Assembly (NCBI GenBank): GCA_016124735.1
Contig: WGMZ01000019.1
Location: 90,487 to 154,486 of the forward strand
DNA from: Bacteroidota bacterium
GTDB taxonomy: Bacteria > Bacteroidota > Bacteroidia > UBA8524
Direction: 5' to 3'
DNA length: 64,000 bases
A program made the position numbers and the translations under genes. Shown piece after piece: positions 8,309 to 17,800 of this stretch. The notes under the pieces were generated by a model. It was not told the origin of the DNA, made no database searches, and saw only the letters and a program-made list of their open reading frames with translations. Each line of letters starts with the position of its first letter. The first letter of the stretch is position 1.

Positions 8309-9196
8309 GTGAAGCTCGCAGCAATTGACATTGGTTCGAATGCGCTCCGTTTACTTATCGTTCGGGTATTGCCTGAGCATAAGACCGGGGATTTCAAAAA
8401 AGTGGAGTTCGTGCGTATTCCGCTTCGGCTCGGGGACGATGTGTTTACATTCGGTAAAATTGGTGCCGACAAAAAGAAGATGTTCCTGATGGCCATGCAG
8501 GCTTTTAAATTGATCATGGACATTCACAAAGTTGATTTATACTATGCCTGTGCAACCAGTGCCATGCGCGAAGCTTCCAATGGAGAGAATATCCGGGATG
8601 CTGTTAAAAAGCGTTACGGACTGAAGCTTGAAATAATCAGTGGAGAAGAAGAATCCAGATTGATTCTTCAATCCGTTATGGAATCCGTTCAGCGGAAAGG
8701 GAATTTTATCAATATCGATGTAGGAGGGGGCAGTACCGAAATAACCTATATTCACGATGGTACTCCCCGTGAATCGCGCTCATTTCCAATAGGAACGGTG
8801 AGATTAATGGATGGGAAAGTAAAACAGGAGTCCTGGGACGAAATGGAGTCCTGGGTCAAAAAGCAGGCAGGTCGTTTAAAAGTAATCCGGGCATTGGGCA
8901 CGGGAGGAAATATTTCCAAACTTTACCGAATGAGCGGCTCACAGGCAAAAGAAGAATACATGAGCCTGGATACATTGAAGTCGCTGCACGAAAAAATTCG
9001 TTTAATGTCGATAAAGGACAGGGTTTACGAAATGCGATTAAACCCGGATCGTGCAGATGTGATTGAATTTGCGGCGAGTATTTATATCAAAATAATGGAA
9101 TGGAGTCATGTAGATCAGATACTGGCTCCCAAGGCAGGTCTGAAGGAAGGATTGATATTGGAGTTGTTCAATTCGAACTTTTCAAACAAGAAATAG
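8309..9196 (+). CDS. ppx: Ppx/GppA family exopolyphosphatase
   Basis: Protein of 295 residues from a GTG start. It has the ASKHA fold signature of Ppx/GppA: phosphate 1 loop AAIDIGSNALRLLI at residues 3-16, catalytic glutamate region (YACATSAMREASN), ISGEEESRLI, and the second phosphate loop NIDVGGGSTEI. This is the short N-terminal two-domain form, lacking the C-terminal helical domain of E. coli Ppx (513 residues). It would release phosphate from polyphosphate or convert pppGpp to ppGpp; which one cannot be told from sequence. Its 3' end overlaps the converging UbiA-family gene by 15 bases. Confidence 0.88.
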   Translation: MKLAAIDIGSNALRLLIVRVLPEHKTGDFKKVEFVRIPLRLGDDVFTFGKIGADKKKMFLMAMQAFKLIMDIHKVDLYYACATSAMREASNGENIRDAVKKRYGLKLEIISGEEESRLILQSVMESVQRKGNFINIDVGGGSTEITYIHDGTPRESRSFPIGTVRLMDGKVKQESWDEMESWVKKQAGRLKVIRALGTGGNISKLYRMSGSQAKEEYMSLDTLKSLHEKIRLMSIKDRVYEMRLNPDRADVIEFAASIYIKIMEWSHVDQILAPKAGLKEGLILELFNSNFSNKK

Positions 9197-10093
9197 AAGA
9201 CCTAGCAAACCACCTACCATCAGCAATTTGGCATACTGGCTCAATTTAGCCCATTGAATTCGTGCGGGATTTTTTAGCAATCCTATTGCAATAAGAATCA
9301 TCCAGGGAATCGTGCATGCTCCGAATAATACCATGGCGAAAGTTGAATACTCCATTAAAATAAAGAAAATGGCTATGCTAACACTTAGGATGATGAGCAG
9401 GGAGCGAGACCAGGCTCCTGAGGATTTCTCTCCAAATTTAACTGCCAGAGTTATCTTGCCTGTTGCCTGATCGCCCACCCGATCCTCTGCATCTTTGATG
9501 ATTTCACGGAGCATATTGCTGACTCCTGCAAAAAAGGCATAAAAGTAAAGTGTAAATAGAAGGTCATGTCCATCGGGGAGCTGTTGAATCGGTTCTTTTT
9601 CCGCAAAGGGAACCAATAAGGCCACGGCTGCACAAAAAACAGAAACCAATAAATTCCCCCAAATGACGGATGCTTTCAGGCGATAGGAATACAACCAAAG
9701 CAACAGGATCGCGAGTGGATAAATCCAGGACCATATCATCTTGTTGTATTGGTATGCGAGGTAGAGATTGATTCCCATACCTAAAAACACCAAGATCAGA
9801 TAAATTGCCCTGGCCTGTCCGGGGCTAACAAGGGTGCCGATGATTACTTTATCCGGTCTGTTTTGTTTGTCGGTTTCCAGGTCGTACAGATCGTTGATGA
9901 CATAGCCGCTGAAGGTCACCATCATGGTAAGAAGGCAGAGCATTAAAAAATCGAAGGTGTTCAGCACGAAGTGGAGATTGTATTGACGAAACCAATTCCC
10001 CAACAGGCCATAGCGTATAAAAGCCAGTGTGAAAAATACTAGAATCAAATTTGGCCAACGCAGCCAGCGAAGCATCATCCGAAGTTTCTTCAT
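9182..10093 (-). CDS. UbiA-family prenyltransferase
   Basis: Integral membrane protein of 303 residues with eight or nine hydrophobic helices. Both aspartate-rich Mg-diphosphate motifs of the UbiA superfamily are present: NDLYDLETDKQNRPDK and, later, KDAEDRVGD. Such enzymes attach a prenyl chain to an aromatic ring or a glycerol phosphate (menaquinone, haem O, archaeal-type ether lipid). In Bacteroidota this subgroup is often labelled geranylgeranylglycerol-phosphate transferase or a MenA relative; substrate is not resolved here. It is monocistronic and divergent from the subtilisin-like protease gene. Confidence 0.82.
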   Translation of the reverse strand: MKKLRMMLRWLRWPNLILVFFTLAFIRYGLLGNWFRQYNLHFVLNTFDFLMLCLLTMMVTFSGYVINDLYDLETDKQNRPDKVIIGTLVSPGQARAIYLILVFLGMGINLYLAYQYNKMIWSWIYPLAILLLWLYSYRLKASVIWGNLLVSVFCAAVALLVPFAEKEPIQQLPDGHDLLFTLYFYAFFAGVSNMLREIIKDAEDRVGDQATGKITLAVKFGEKSSGAWSRSLLIILSVSIAIFFILMEYSTFAMVLFGACTIPWMILIAIGLLKNPARIQWAKLSQYAKLLMVGGLLGLLFLV

Positions 10094-10205
10094 CTTGATG
10101 TCCCAAAGGTAATGAACAGAGATATTTGCTTGTCAAAAGAAATCGTGTCCAAAGTGATTTCAGGACATTAGAGCAAACAATTCGGGCAATTGGGAAATAC
10201 TGCAT

Positions 10206-10235
10206 TTTGTACGCAACTAATGCTTGTTATCTTTG
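10206..10235 (+). promoter_or_regulatory. Promoter of the T9SS protease gene
   Basis: A -33 TTTG at 10206-10209 and a -7 box TATCTTTG at 10228-10235, 18 bases apart, match the Bacteroidota housekeeping promoter. The box ends 29 bases before the chosen ATG at 10265 and argues against the upstream in-frame start at 10190. Confidence 0.65.
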
Positions 10236-10264
10236 TCTACCTTTTTAACACAGGGCATTTATTA

Positions 10265-13200
10265 ATGAAAAGAATTTTTCCTTTTTTGCTGGTTTTCAGT
10301 TTGGTCTGCAGAGTTTCAGCACAAGTAGAACGTCCGGTTTTCACCGACCGTGAAATTTATATCGGACTTCGTTCGGAGTATGCGCCGCAGATTGTGGACG
10401 AGGTGGGAGGCGTGAATACAAAAGCATTTCTTTCTTTATTCTCCGAAGTGATTCAAGCGAATGAACTAGAGAAAATCGAGGCGCCATTTTTTGCTGCCAA
10501 AAACACGGACCTGCAATGGGTTTTGCGCTTATCTGTATTGGATGCTGAAAGAGTTGATTCTTATACAGAATCCTTTTCAAAACACATGGCGGCCCGCTAT
10601 GCGGAGCGTGTTCCGGTATTTTATCTTTCGTATACTCCCAATGATTTAGGGAGCAATTCGTACAACAACCAATGGCATTTGTATAAAATTGGAGCCAAGG
10701 CGGCCTGGGATTACAGCAAGGGAAATAAGCTGGTCAAGGTTGCAGTGGTAGATGATGCGGTGCTGATTAATCATCCGGATTTGGAACATCAGATTTGGGT
10801 AAATCCGGGCGAAATACCAAATAACGGGATCGACGATGACAATAACGGATATATAGATGATGTGAATGGTTATGACGTGGGCGGCAAAGACAATGACCCG
10901 ATGCCGAATAACAATAATTTTACTCACGGAACCCATTGTGCCGGTTTGGTAGGAGCATCAACCAACAATAACCTGGGGGTTGCTTCCATAGGATTCAATA
11001 TTTCAATTGTTCCGGTTAAATGTACCGCCACAGGGCAAACCAATACTCAATCAATCCCTTATGGCTATGAAGGCATTACCTACGCGGTAGCGGCTGGTGC
11101 AAAAGTGATTTCTTGCTCCTGGAGTAGCACATTCGGAGGAACTACAGGCAATCAGGTAATAAATTATGCACTTAATAATGGTGCATTGGTTGTTGCTGCG
11201 CAAGGAAATGATAACATGGATGCCCTTCATTATCCTGCAAACTATAGTGGGGTAATTTCAGTGGCTGCCACAGATCTCAATGATAACAAAGCTTCCTATT
11301 CGAATTACAACGATGCGGTTGTTATATCCGCACCGGGCAATTATATGCTTAGTACGGTAACCAATAATAACTATGCGAGCTTTTCGGGAACTTCAATGGC
11401 TACGCCTTTGGTGGCTGGATTATTGGGGTTGATGAAATCGCATATGGTGGGAATTTCGAGCACCAGTCTTAAAACCTGCCTGATCAATTCGGCAGATAAT
11501 ATTGATGCGAACAATACGAGCTATACCGGGAAATTGGGTGCAGGCCGTATCAATGCAGAGATATCAATGAAATGCGTGGATGATATCAAATCTAATCTTC
11601 CTCCTGACATCATCTTTACCCTGGAAAACAATGTCTATTGTCCGAATTCCTATGTGAAATTTTCTGCCATTTCTCAGAAAGGAGCCATTGACAGTTTTTA
11701 CTGGGAATTCCCGGGAGGTGTGCCATCGTATAGCAATGACCCGGAGCCGGAAGTCTACTACAGTGGAAACGGTAGTCGAAGTTATTATTTGCACGCATTT
11801 AATAGCAATGGATCCGACAAAGACAGTGTAGTCAATGGTGTTTCGTTTTCCGACCAGGGAAAGGCAGTTGCTTTGTTTAGTGGTTTTGAAACCGGGTTGG
11901 CGGGTTCAGTGTGGAATGTGATGAACGACAATGATAGTTTTGGATGGGAAGATTACCTGCTTATCAGTGGCACCGATTCGAATCATGTAGCGCGTGTGCA
12001 TGCGTATGGTTCTAGTCAGAATAAAATTAAAAGTACTTTAACCAGTGCCAAACTTAATCTGAGTGATTACGGAAATCAGGTTTTGAGTTTTGAGTTTGCT
12101 TATGCTCGAAAATCATCTAATGCAAAGGATTCTTTGTATATCGATATTTCTGTAGATGGAGGAAGCAGTTTCGAAAATATTTTTGAATCGGGTCTTTCTT
12201 CCGACTTGAATGTGTCTGGAAATTCCAGTGCCGAGTTTGTGCCAACCAGCATGGGGCAGTGGTGCAAACAGCAGGGGTTATGTGTGGAGGTGGATATGAA
12301 AAAATACAACCGCGCTCCCGATGTGCGTATTCGCATTCGGCATATAGGAATGAACAATGCCAATGATTTCTATCTGGATAATGTTCGGATGGAAGGCAAT
12401 TGTGCCATCTATAATACGAATAAAGCGACTGCTGCCACCTCAACGCCGCAGGCAGATTCCTGTGGTTCTGCCAATATTTCCTTCAAAGATGAATCTGCCA
12501 ACTTCCCAACCAGCTTCCATTGGTATTTCCCTGGCGGGACTCCTTCAGAATCCTATGACCCAAATCAAAACGTTCAATACAATCAGGTAGGGAATTTTGA
12601 TGTGATTTATGTGGTTGGCAATGCCTTTGGAAAAGATTCAGCTGTCTGGAGTAATTATGTTCACATTCACGAGCTACCGACTATTTCTGTAAACAGCACT
12701 GATACCGTGATTTGCAAAGGAAATAGCGTGGTGTTGAGCGCAGATGGAGGAAATACCTACAATTGGTCTCCCCTGGTGTCGATCAGCAGTACCGTTGGAA
12801 AAAGTATAACGGCCTCTCCATCTATGAGTCTTACCTATACGGTGTTGGGAACAGACACATACGGATGCAGTAATTCAGCAGATATTTACATTGATGTTTT
12901 GCCGGCGCCTTCTGCTCCAACAATTTATATGTCGGATACGATGTTATTTGTTCCCGTACAGAAAGATGTTTCTTATCAGTGGTTTTTGAATGGAAAACTG
13001 ATTCCTGATGCAACATCTTCATCTTTTGTTCCGACCGAGTCAGGTACCTACGATATTGAGCTGACCAATACTGTTTCTCTGTGTTCTTCCAAGAATCGCA
13101 CTTCCTACAATTTCACTGTGGCTTCGGTGAATGGAATTGTTCCTGTTGAATACCACTTGTATCCAAATCCGGCGAAAGAATATATCAATCTGAAGCAAAA

Positions 13201-13378
13201 CAGGAATATTGGAAGCGTTAAGATTTATTCCATAGAAGGTAAGGTAATGCTTTCGGGAAAAGGAATTACAGCCAACGCCATTGTCCTGTCTACAGCCGGA
13301 CTAGCGGATGGGATTTATATTCTGGAATGGGAGGCAGACGGAGTTCCGATTCAGGAAAAAATTGTGATCAGACATTAA
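10265..13378 (+). CDS. Secreted subtilisin-like (S8) protease with PKD domains and T9SS type A sorting domain
   Basis: Protein of 1037 residues from the ATG at 10265, which gives a clean signal peptide ending VCRVSAQ; the frame opens earlier at 10190, before the promoter. The S8 catalytic triad is complete: D163 (VAVVDDAV), H221 (THGTHCAG) and S377 (FSGTSMATP). Downstream are a PKD-like unit (about 490-530), a jelly-roll/MAM-like segment beginning FETGLAGSVWN, a second PKD-like unit, an Ig-like unit starting DTVICKGNSVVLSADGG, and a C-terminal T9SS type A domain (YHLYPNPAKEYINL to the end). It should be exported by Sec and then by T9SS to the surface. A predicted terminator closes the gene. 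Confidence 0.9.
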   Translation: MKRIFPFLLVFSLVCRVSAQVERPVFTDREIYIGLRSEYAPQIVDEVGGVNTKAFLSLFSEVIQANELEKIEAPFFAAKNTDLQWVLRLSVLDAERVDSYTESFSKHMAARYAERVPVFYLSYTPNDLGSNSYNNQWHLYKIGAKAAWDYSKGNKLVKVAVVDDAVLINHPDLEHQIWVNPGEIPNNGIDDDNNGYIDDVNGYDVGGKDNDPMPNNNNFTHGTHCAGLVGASTNNNLGVASIGFNISIVPVKCTATGQTNTQSIPYGYEGITYAVAAGAKVISCSWSSTFGGTTGNQVINYALNNGALVVAAQGNDNMDALHYPANYSGVISVAATDLNDNKASYSNYNDAVVISAPGNYMLSTVTNNNYASFSGTSMATPLVAGLLGLMKSHMVGISSTSLKTCLINSADNIDANNTSYTGKLGAGRINAEISMKCVDDIKSNLPPDIIFTLENNVYCPNSYVKFSAISQKGAIDSFYWEFPGGVPSYSNDPEPEVYYSGNGSRSYYLHAFNSNGSDKDSVVNGVSFSDQGKAVALFSGFETGLAGSVWNVMNDNDSFGWEDYLLISGTDSNHVARVHAYGSSQNKIKSTLTSAKLNLSDYGNQVLSFEFAYARKSSNAKDSLYIDISVDGGSSFENIFESGLSSDLNVSGNSSAEFVPTSMGQWCKQQGLCVEVDMKKYNRAPDVRIRIRHIGMNNANDFYLDNVRMEGNCAIYNTNKATAATSTPQADSCGSANISFKDESANFPTSFHWYFPGGTPSESYDPNQNVQYNQVGNFDVIYVVGNAFGKDSAVWSNYVHIHELPTISVNSTDTVICKGNSVVLSADGGNTYNWSPLVSISSTVGKSITASPSMSLTYTVLGTDTYGCSNSADIYIDVLPAPSAPTIYMSDTMLFVPVQKDVSYQWFLNGKLIPDATSSSFVPTESGTYDIELTNTVSLCSSKNRTSYNFTVASVNGIVPVEYHLYPNPAKEYINLKQNRNIGSVKIYSIEGKVMLSGKGITANAIVLSTAGLADGIYILEWEADGVPIQEKIVIRH

Positions 13379-13381
13379 GAT

Positions 13382-13408
13382 AAAGGCGGCCTGGGTCGCC
13401 TTTTTACT
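13382..13408 (+). terminator. Intrinsic terminator
   Basis: AAAGGCG / CGCCTTT stem with a CCTGGGTC-type loop runs into a T-rich tract, 4 bases after the protease stop. The T-tract overlaps a TACTTTTG promoter-like box (13405-13412) that faces the next gene. Confidence 0.65.
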
Positions 13409-13425
13409 TTTGACTAACTTGAGGT

Positions 13426-14538
13426 ATGAATGGAGGTATGAAATATCATCTCTGGAATCGAATGAGTATTCTTAACCTGTTCTTACTGTTTCCGCTGATT
13501 CTTTTGTCGCAATCACCAGTCAATGTAACACTTGTTCGGACGAATGATTCATCCTTCTGGACCCTTGATTTGAGCAAGCTTCCGCAGGCCACTTCCTATA
13601 TTATTGGTTTTGACAGCATGGATATCCCTGATCATCTTAATGAAATAGCTGATCAGGATCCCGGAGTTCTGAATGAATATATTGTTCCCCGCTTTGTAGA
13701 AGAATTTGACAGCTTTGATTGCCTGAATCGTCAGTTAATTAATCACTTTGACTCATTGGCATCATCTGGAAAAAGCGAAGGGAAAATTGTGGGTTTACCC
13801 GGACGAGTGCATCAAGCAAACCCTCCGGCACGGGGAATGGATAGTCAAATCCGATGGGAATGGGTGAATGAGGGATTGAATTTTATGGATCAAGTAAATC
13901 ATTCCGAAAGGATGAAATATTTGCGGGTCAGTTGGGATCATGAATATGTTCCGACAAAGCGTTTAATTTCCTGGTTTACAAAGGGTGCAATCTTACCGGT
14001 AATATGGAGTGCGCAGGGAGATTCGATTTTTGCCAGGGAAGTCATGTTATTTTCCTTTTCTCCGGAATATATGCTGGGGATGGATGAGATGAAATATCCA
14101 GGACTTGAATCTTATCAATTGCCTGAAGCTGTCCTGGCAAAAAAGAATGAGTTTTTACACTTGTTCATGAGTAAAGGAAAGGATCGGGGGGCATTGTTGC
14201 TTTACAGTTGGGACATCGGAAAAGAAGGAGGAAACAAATGCGGGCCTTGTTCCGGAGCACCTCCATCTGCAGACTTTTTGGGGAGCATAGGACTACGGGA
14301 GCTGGGAAGTCATTTATATTTCACCGCGATTTTGATCAAAGCGGACAAGCGTGAACGGAGGATGATTCCAATGCAATACAGGATGCAGCAATGGCTGTTT
14401 ATTATCCATCATCCGGCAAAGGGCTTTTTAAATTGTCCGGAGGTCAAGGAATACCGGCAAATGCTTTTGAAACGTTCTCAGGAAGAAGAGGACAATTTAT
14501 TTAAAATGCTAGGAGACAGCACAGCCCTTTTGCGATAA
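13426..14538 (+). CDS. Secreted protein of unknown function, possibly DUF2330-like
   Basis: Protein of 370 residues with an N-terminal signal segment (MSILNLFLLFPLILLSQS, from about residue 13; the first 12 residues may not be translated, since an ATG lies at 13462). No T9SS sorting domain. Two features recall DUF2330 proteins: a C-x2-C block, NKCGPCSGAPPS, about two thirds along, followed by LYFTAILIKAD, and a late RMQQWLFIIHHPAKGFLNC block. The assignment is a weak pattern resemblance, not a firm one. It follows the protease after a terminator and has its own TACTTTTG box at 13405-13412, so it is probably a separate unit. Confidence 0.55.
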   Translation: MNGGMKYHLWNRMSILNLFLLFPLILLSQSPVNVTLVRTNDSSFWTLDLSKLPQATSYIIGFDSMDIPDHLNEIADQDPGVLNEYIVPRFVEEFDSFDCLNRQLINHFDSLASSGKSEGKIVGLPGRVHQANPPARGMDSQIRWEWVNEGLNFMDQVNHSERMKYLRVSWDHEYVPTKRLISWFTKGAILPVIWSAQGDSIFAREVMLFSFSPEYMLGMDEMKYPGLESYQLPEAVLAKKNEFLHLFMSKGKDRGALLLYSWDIGKEGGNKCGPCSGAPPSADFLGSIGLRELGSHLYFTAILIKADKRERRMIPMQYRMQQWLFIIHHPAKGFLNCPEVKEYRQMLLKRSQEEEDNLFKMLGDSTALLR

Positions 14539-14647
14539 ATGCCAAAAAAGAATTTAGCAAAAATTATTCGACAGAGGCAACATTTTTTCAGCAGAGGTAC
14601 TCTACCCATCAAACGCCTGTTAATCGGTTCTGTTTAAAAGGTGTTTA

Positions 14648-14844
14648 AGTCTTAAGACTCTTATAGCCAATTATTTATAGAAGCTGTTGTGAAGCTGAGG
14701 AAAGCATGAATCGTCTTGCTCTTGCTCAGGCTGGTGGTCGAGTTATGCCTTAACCCTGTTAACGTATGAAAAGGACGTTCTATGGCCGACCCCAGCCGGG
14801 CGAGAGAGTGGCTTTTATAAGCTCTACGGGTTATTTCTTAGACT
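14648..14844 (+). ncRNA. Candidate structured RNA of about 200 nt (6S-like architecture possible)
   Basis: The 343-base gap between two secreted-protein genes contains nested, complementary segments in the right order for one long folded RNA. The ends pair (14648-14657 with 14836-14844, one bulge). Next CUUAUAGCC (14660-14668) pairs with GGC-UUU-UAUAAG (14810-14821). A long inner stem follows: CUCUUGCUC, GGCUGG and GGUCG (14719-14740) pair with CGACC, CCAGCC and GGGCGAGAG (14787-14806), 20 pairs with two single-base bulges. The 50-base 5' bubble and the small apical hairpins resemble the closing stem, bubble and terminal stem of 6S RNA. Strand is not proven, because the pairing is nearly symmetric; no clear promoter or terminator was found. 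Not obviously RNase P, tmRNA or SRP RNA. Confidence 0.42.
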
Positions 14845-14856
14845 GATTTCAATCCT

Positions 14857-14864
14857 TATCTTTG
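14857..14864 (+). promoter_or_regulatory. -7 promoter box
   Basis: TATCTTTG lies 17 bases before the ATG at 14882. A -33 element is weak. It would give a leader of about 12 bases for the large T9SS protein and places the RNA candidate upstream of, not inside, that transcript. Confidence 0.45.
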
Positions 14865-14881
14865 GGTGATTCTAATGAACC

Positions 14882-17800
14882 ATGAAGAAAATCCTCTTAA
14901 GCTTAATCCTCATTCTAATAACAGGGATTGTCCAAGCAACCCATATACGCGGCGGAGTTATCACCTATGAACACATTAGTGGCAAGAAATATACAGTCTA
15001 CGTTAAAATTTGGAGGGATTGCAACGGCATCCCCATTTCTCAATCTAACCTTGCCGTGCTGAATGATACGCTTGGTTCAATAGGATCCATTACGAATCAA
15101 ACGAAGGTTTACGTTCGCGATATTTCTATGATCGACAGTTCAGCGAGTTGTGGTGCGAAGAGTAATTGTCAGATTTCAGGGGGGCAAGGTGGATTTGAGG
15201 AACATCTATGGAAAATGACTGTAGATTTTTCCAGTTATTATCCGAATTGTGCTTTTTATCTGGTGTGGACCCAGGCTGGCCGCTCAAATGCCATTACCAC
15301 GGGTGCTGCTAATTCATATTTTTACATCAATGCATATATCAATTTGTGTTATGATTCCTCGTCACGTTCTGTATTAAACAGGACCTATCCTGATATAACA
15401 CTTGATTATAATTATAACCATATAATAAATCCAGGTTTTTATCAGAAGGAAGACTATTTTGATAGTATTGGCTACGAATTAGTTCCTGCACTGTCTGGGC
15501 CAACGACTTCTGTGACCTATAGCGGAAATTTCTCGGAATTGCGGCCAATGACATTTTTTGGTTTTCCTAACTATAATCTGGGTTTTCCTGCGGGATTCCA
15601 TTTAGATCCTGGGACAGGGACACTACTGTTTCGTCCAAGCCAGGTGAATCAGGTTGCTGTTGTAACCATTATGCACAAAGGATATAAAAGTGTAAATGAT
15701 ACCATGCGCTTGGTAAGTTTTACGCGGTATGAATTTGACCCTGTCGTCCTGAACAGATCTACCAATGGTCATATGTCCGTGTTTGAAAATCCCCGAACCC
15801 TGACGCATTACGTCTGTGAAGGAACAACAGCTTGCATTGATGTATTGTACACTGCAACTTATAATGATTCTGTTTATTACAAAGGGTATATAAATAATCC
15901 ACGGATTTCGATAGACACTTTATTGTATACAGTGGATAGTGTCCGTTTGCGATATTGTATGACTCCAGATTCGACTGATTGGGGTTGGGGGGTGAATACT
16001 GTTCTTTCAGAAATTGTATCGAACTATTGTCCTGATACAAGAAGGTTCAATTTCCAGCGTCAGTTTGTGATGGTGCCTTCGCCAGATTCGAGTAAAATTC
16101 CTTCCTGGTACACAGAAAGAAATTGCAATACCCTGTCCCTCATTGTTTCAGATACGGCGCAATCGGGGAAAGACTGTTATATCAAAAGGGATGGCGCAAC
16201 AAGTTATAGCTTGGATACCGCAATAATTCAGTTGCAGTCGAGTGATACGGGATGGTTCAAATACCATGTCATGCAGGATTGGCTTGGATGTCAATTGGTA
16301 TTTGAAGATTCGGTTTATATCCGCCAGATTTATAACCTGCAATTGAACCCCAACCTCCCCATTAAGGCGTGTGCCAATGATACGCTGGTGCTACATGGAA
16401 ATCCAAGTGGTGGTATGGCGGCAGAATCCTGGTTATGGAGCGACAGCACAACTGCGGATTCCTTCTCAATTTTTATTAATCAGGATACGACAGTATGGGT
16501 TTCCTTGCTTGACAGCTCAGGCTGTTTTATTAGCGACACCTTTCATATCCGGATGGATTCGGCTTTATCAGTCTATACCCCTGTGATATCCATTTGTACT
16601 GAATTGAAAAACGCTTCGGTTCAGCTGAGTAGTCAGGTGGATGGCGGAACAAAGCCATACACCTATTCATGGTTGGGTTTAGGTCAGGGAAACAATTATT
16701 CATATGTGCCTCCTGCACAAGACACCAGCATTGTCATTCTCGTAAATGACAGTGTGAACTGCTCCATCTATGATACGCTGGCTATTGACAGGTACGTGCC
16801 TCATTATCCGCAGGCTATGAATGACACAGTAGGCTGTCAGCTTGGAGCACTTTACCTGAAAGACAATGACAAAGTCAATTATGGAACCTATAAATGGACC
16901 TATGGTCCTCCTGGAGACGATAGTATTCGTTTGTATCCTCCATTGGGTTATACCACACGAATATTGAAGTACACGGACACGTTGAGCTGCTCTACCTATG
17001 ATACGGTGAATATTTTAAATAAGGCAAAGCCCAAGGTTTTTTTGCCAAGAGATACGGTGCTGTGTTCTGGTAGCAGCTTGCAAATAGATGCGATAACCTA
17101 TAAAGGTGTTCCTCCATTCATCTATTCCTGGAAACCAAACACACAGGTAACGGACACTTTTATTGTGAATACCTACTATCAAAGTTCAAGGGTGTATGTG
17201 AAGCTGGAAGATTCATCCGGATGCACCAGCGAAGACTCAATGGATATTGTCGTTAATTCTATCCCTCAGATTTCGGGAAATAGCCCATATTCTATTTGCA
17301 GGGCAGATTCGATGATTCAGCTTTCATCCCTGTCTGGAAACCTGAATGGAACATGGTATGGTAACGGTGTGAGTCAATCTGGAGGTAGTGATGTTTTTAA
17401 GGTAGATGGACTCATTTCGGGAACTTATTGGACATACTTTAATTCTTTGAATTCCAGTGGTGCCTGCACGGCTAAAGATAGTCTCGAAATTTATTTGTTG
17501 GAATCGCCAGTGGCTTTTGCGGGCAACGATACGGGTATTTGTGGAAATGGAAATTTGGTATTTCATGGCCAGGGTATGGGCGGGAATTCCGGATACCATT
17601 TCAGATGGAACAGCGACTCAGTGCTGAATATAGATAGCCTGACTTATCAGGTAATCAGTGATACAGCCGCCTATCTGGAAATCTGGGATGCCAATGGCTG
17701 TTACGCAGAGGATTCTATCCAGGTGAGTAAATACATTGTCCCACTTGCTCGTTTCACTGTTCCATTGTCAGATACATCCATTTGTAAGGGGGATACCTTG

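Noticed and set aside
10190..13378. Longer protease start at 10190
   Set aside because: It lies upstream of the promoter and would bury the signal peptide.
14648..14844. RNase P, tmRNA or SRP RNA
   Set aside because: Only a GAGGAAAG octamer recalls RNase P; the other conserved RNase P blocks, the tmRNA ends with tag frame and the SRP GGAA hairpin are absent, and the length does not fit RNase P or tmRNA.
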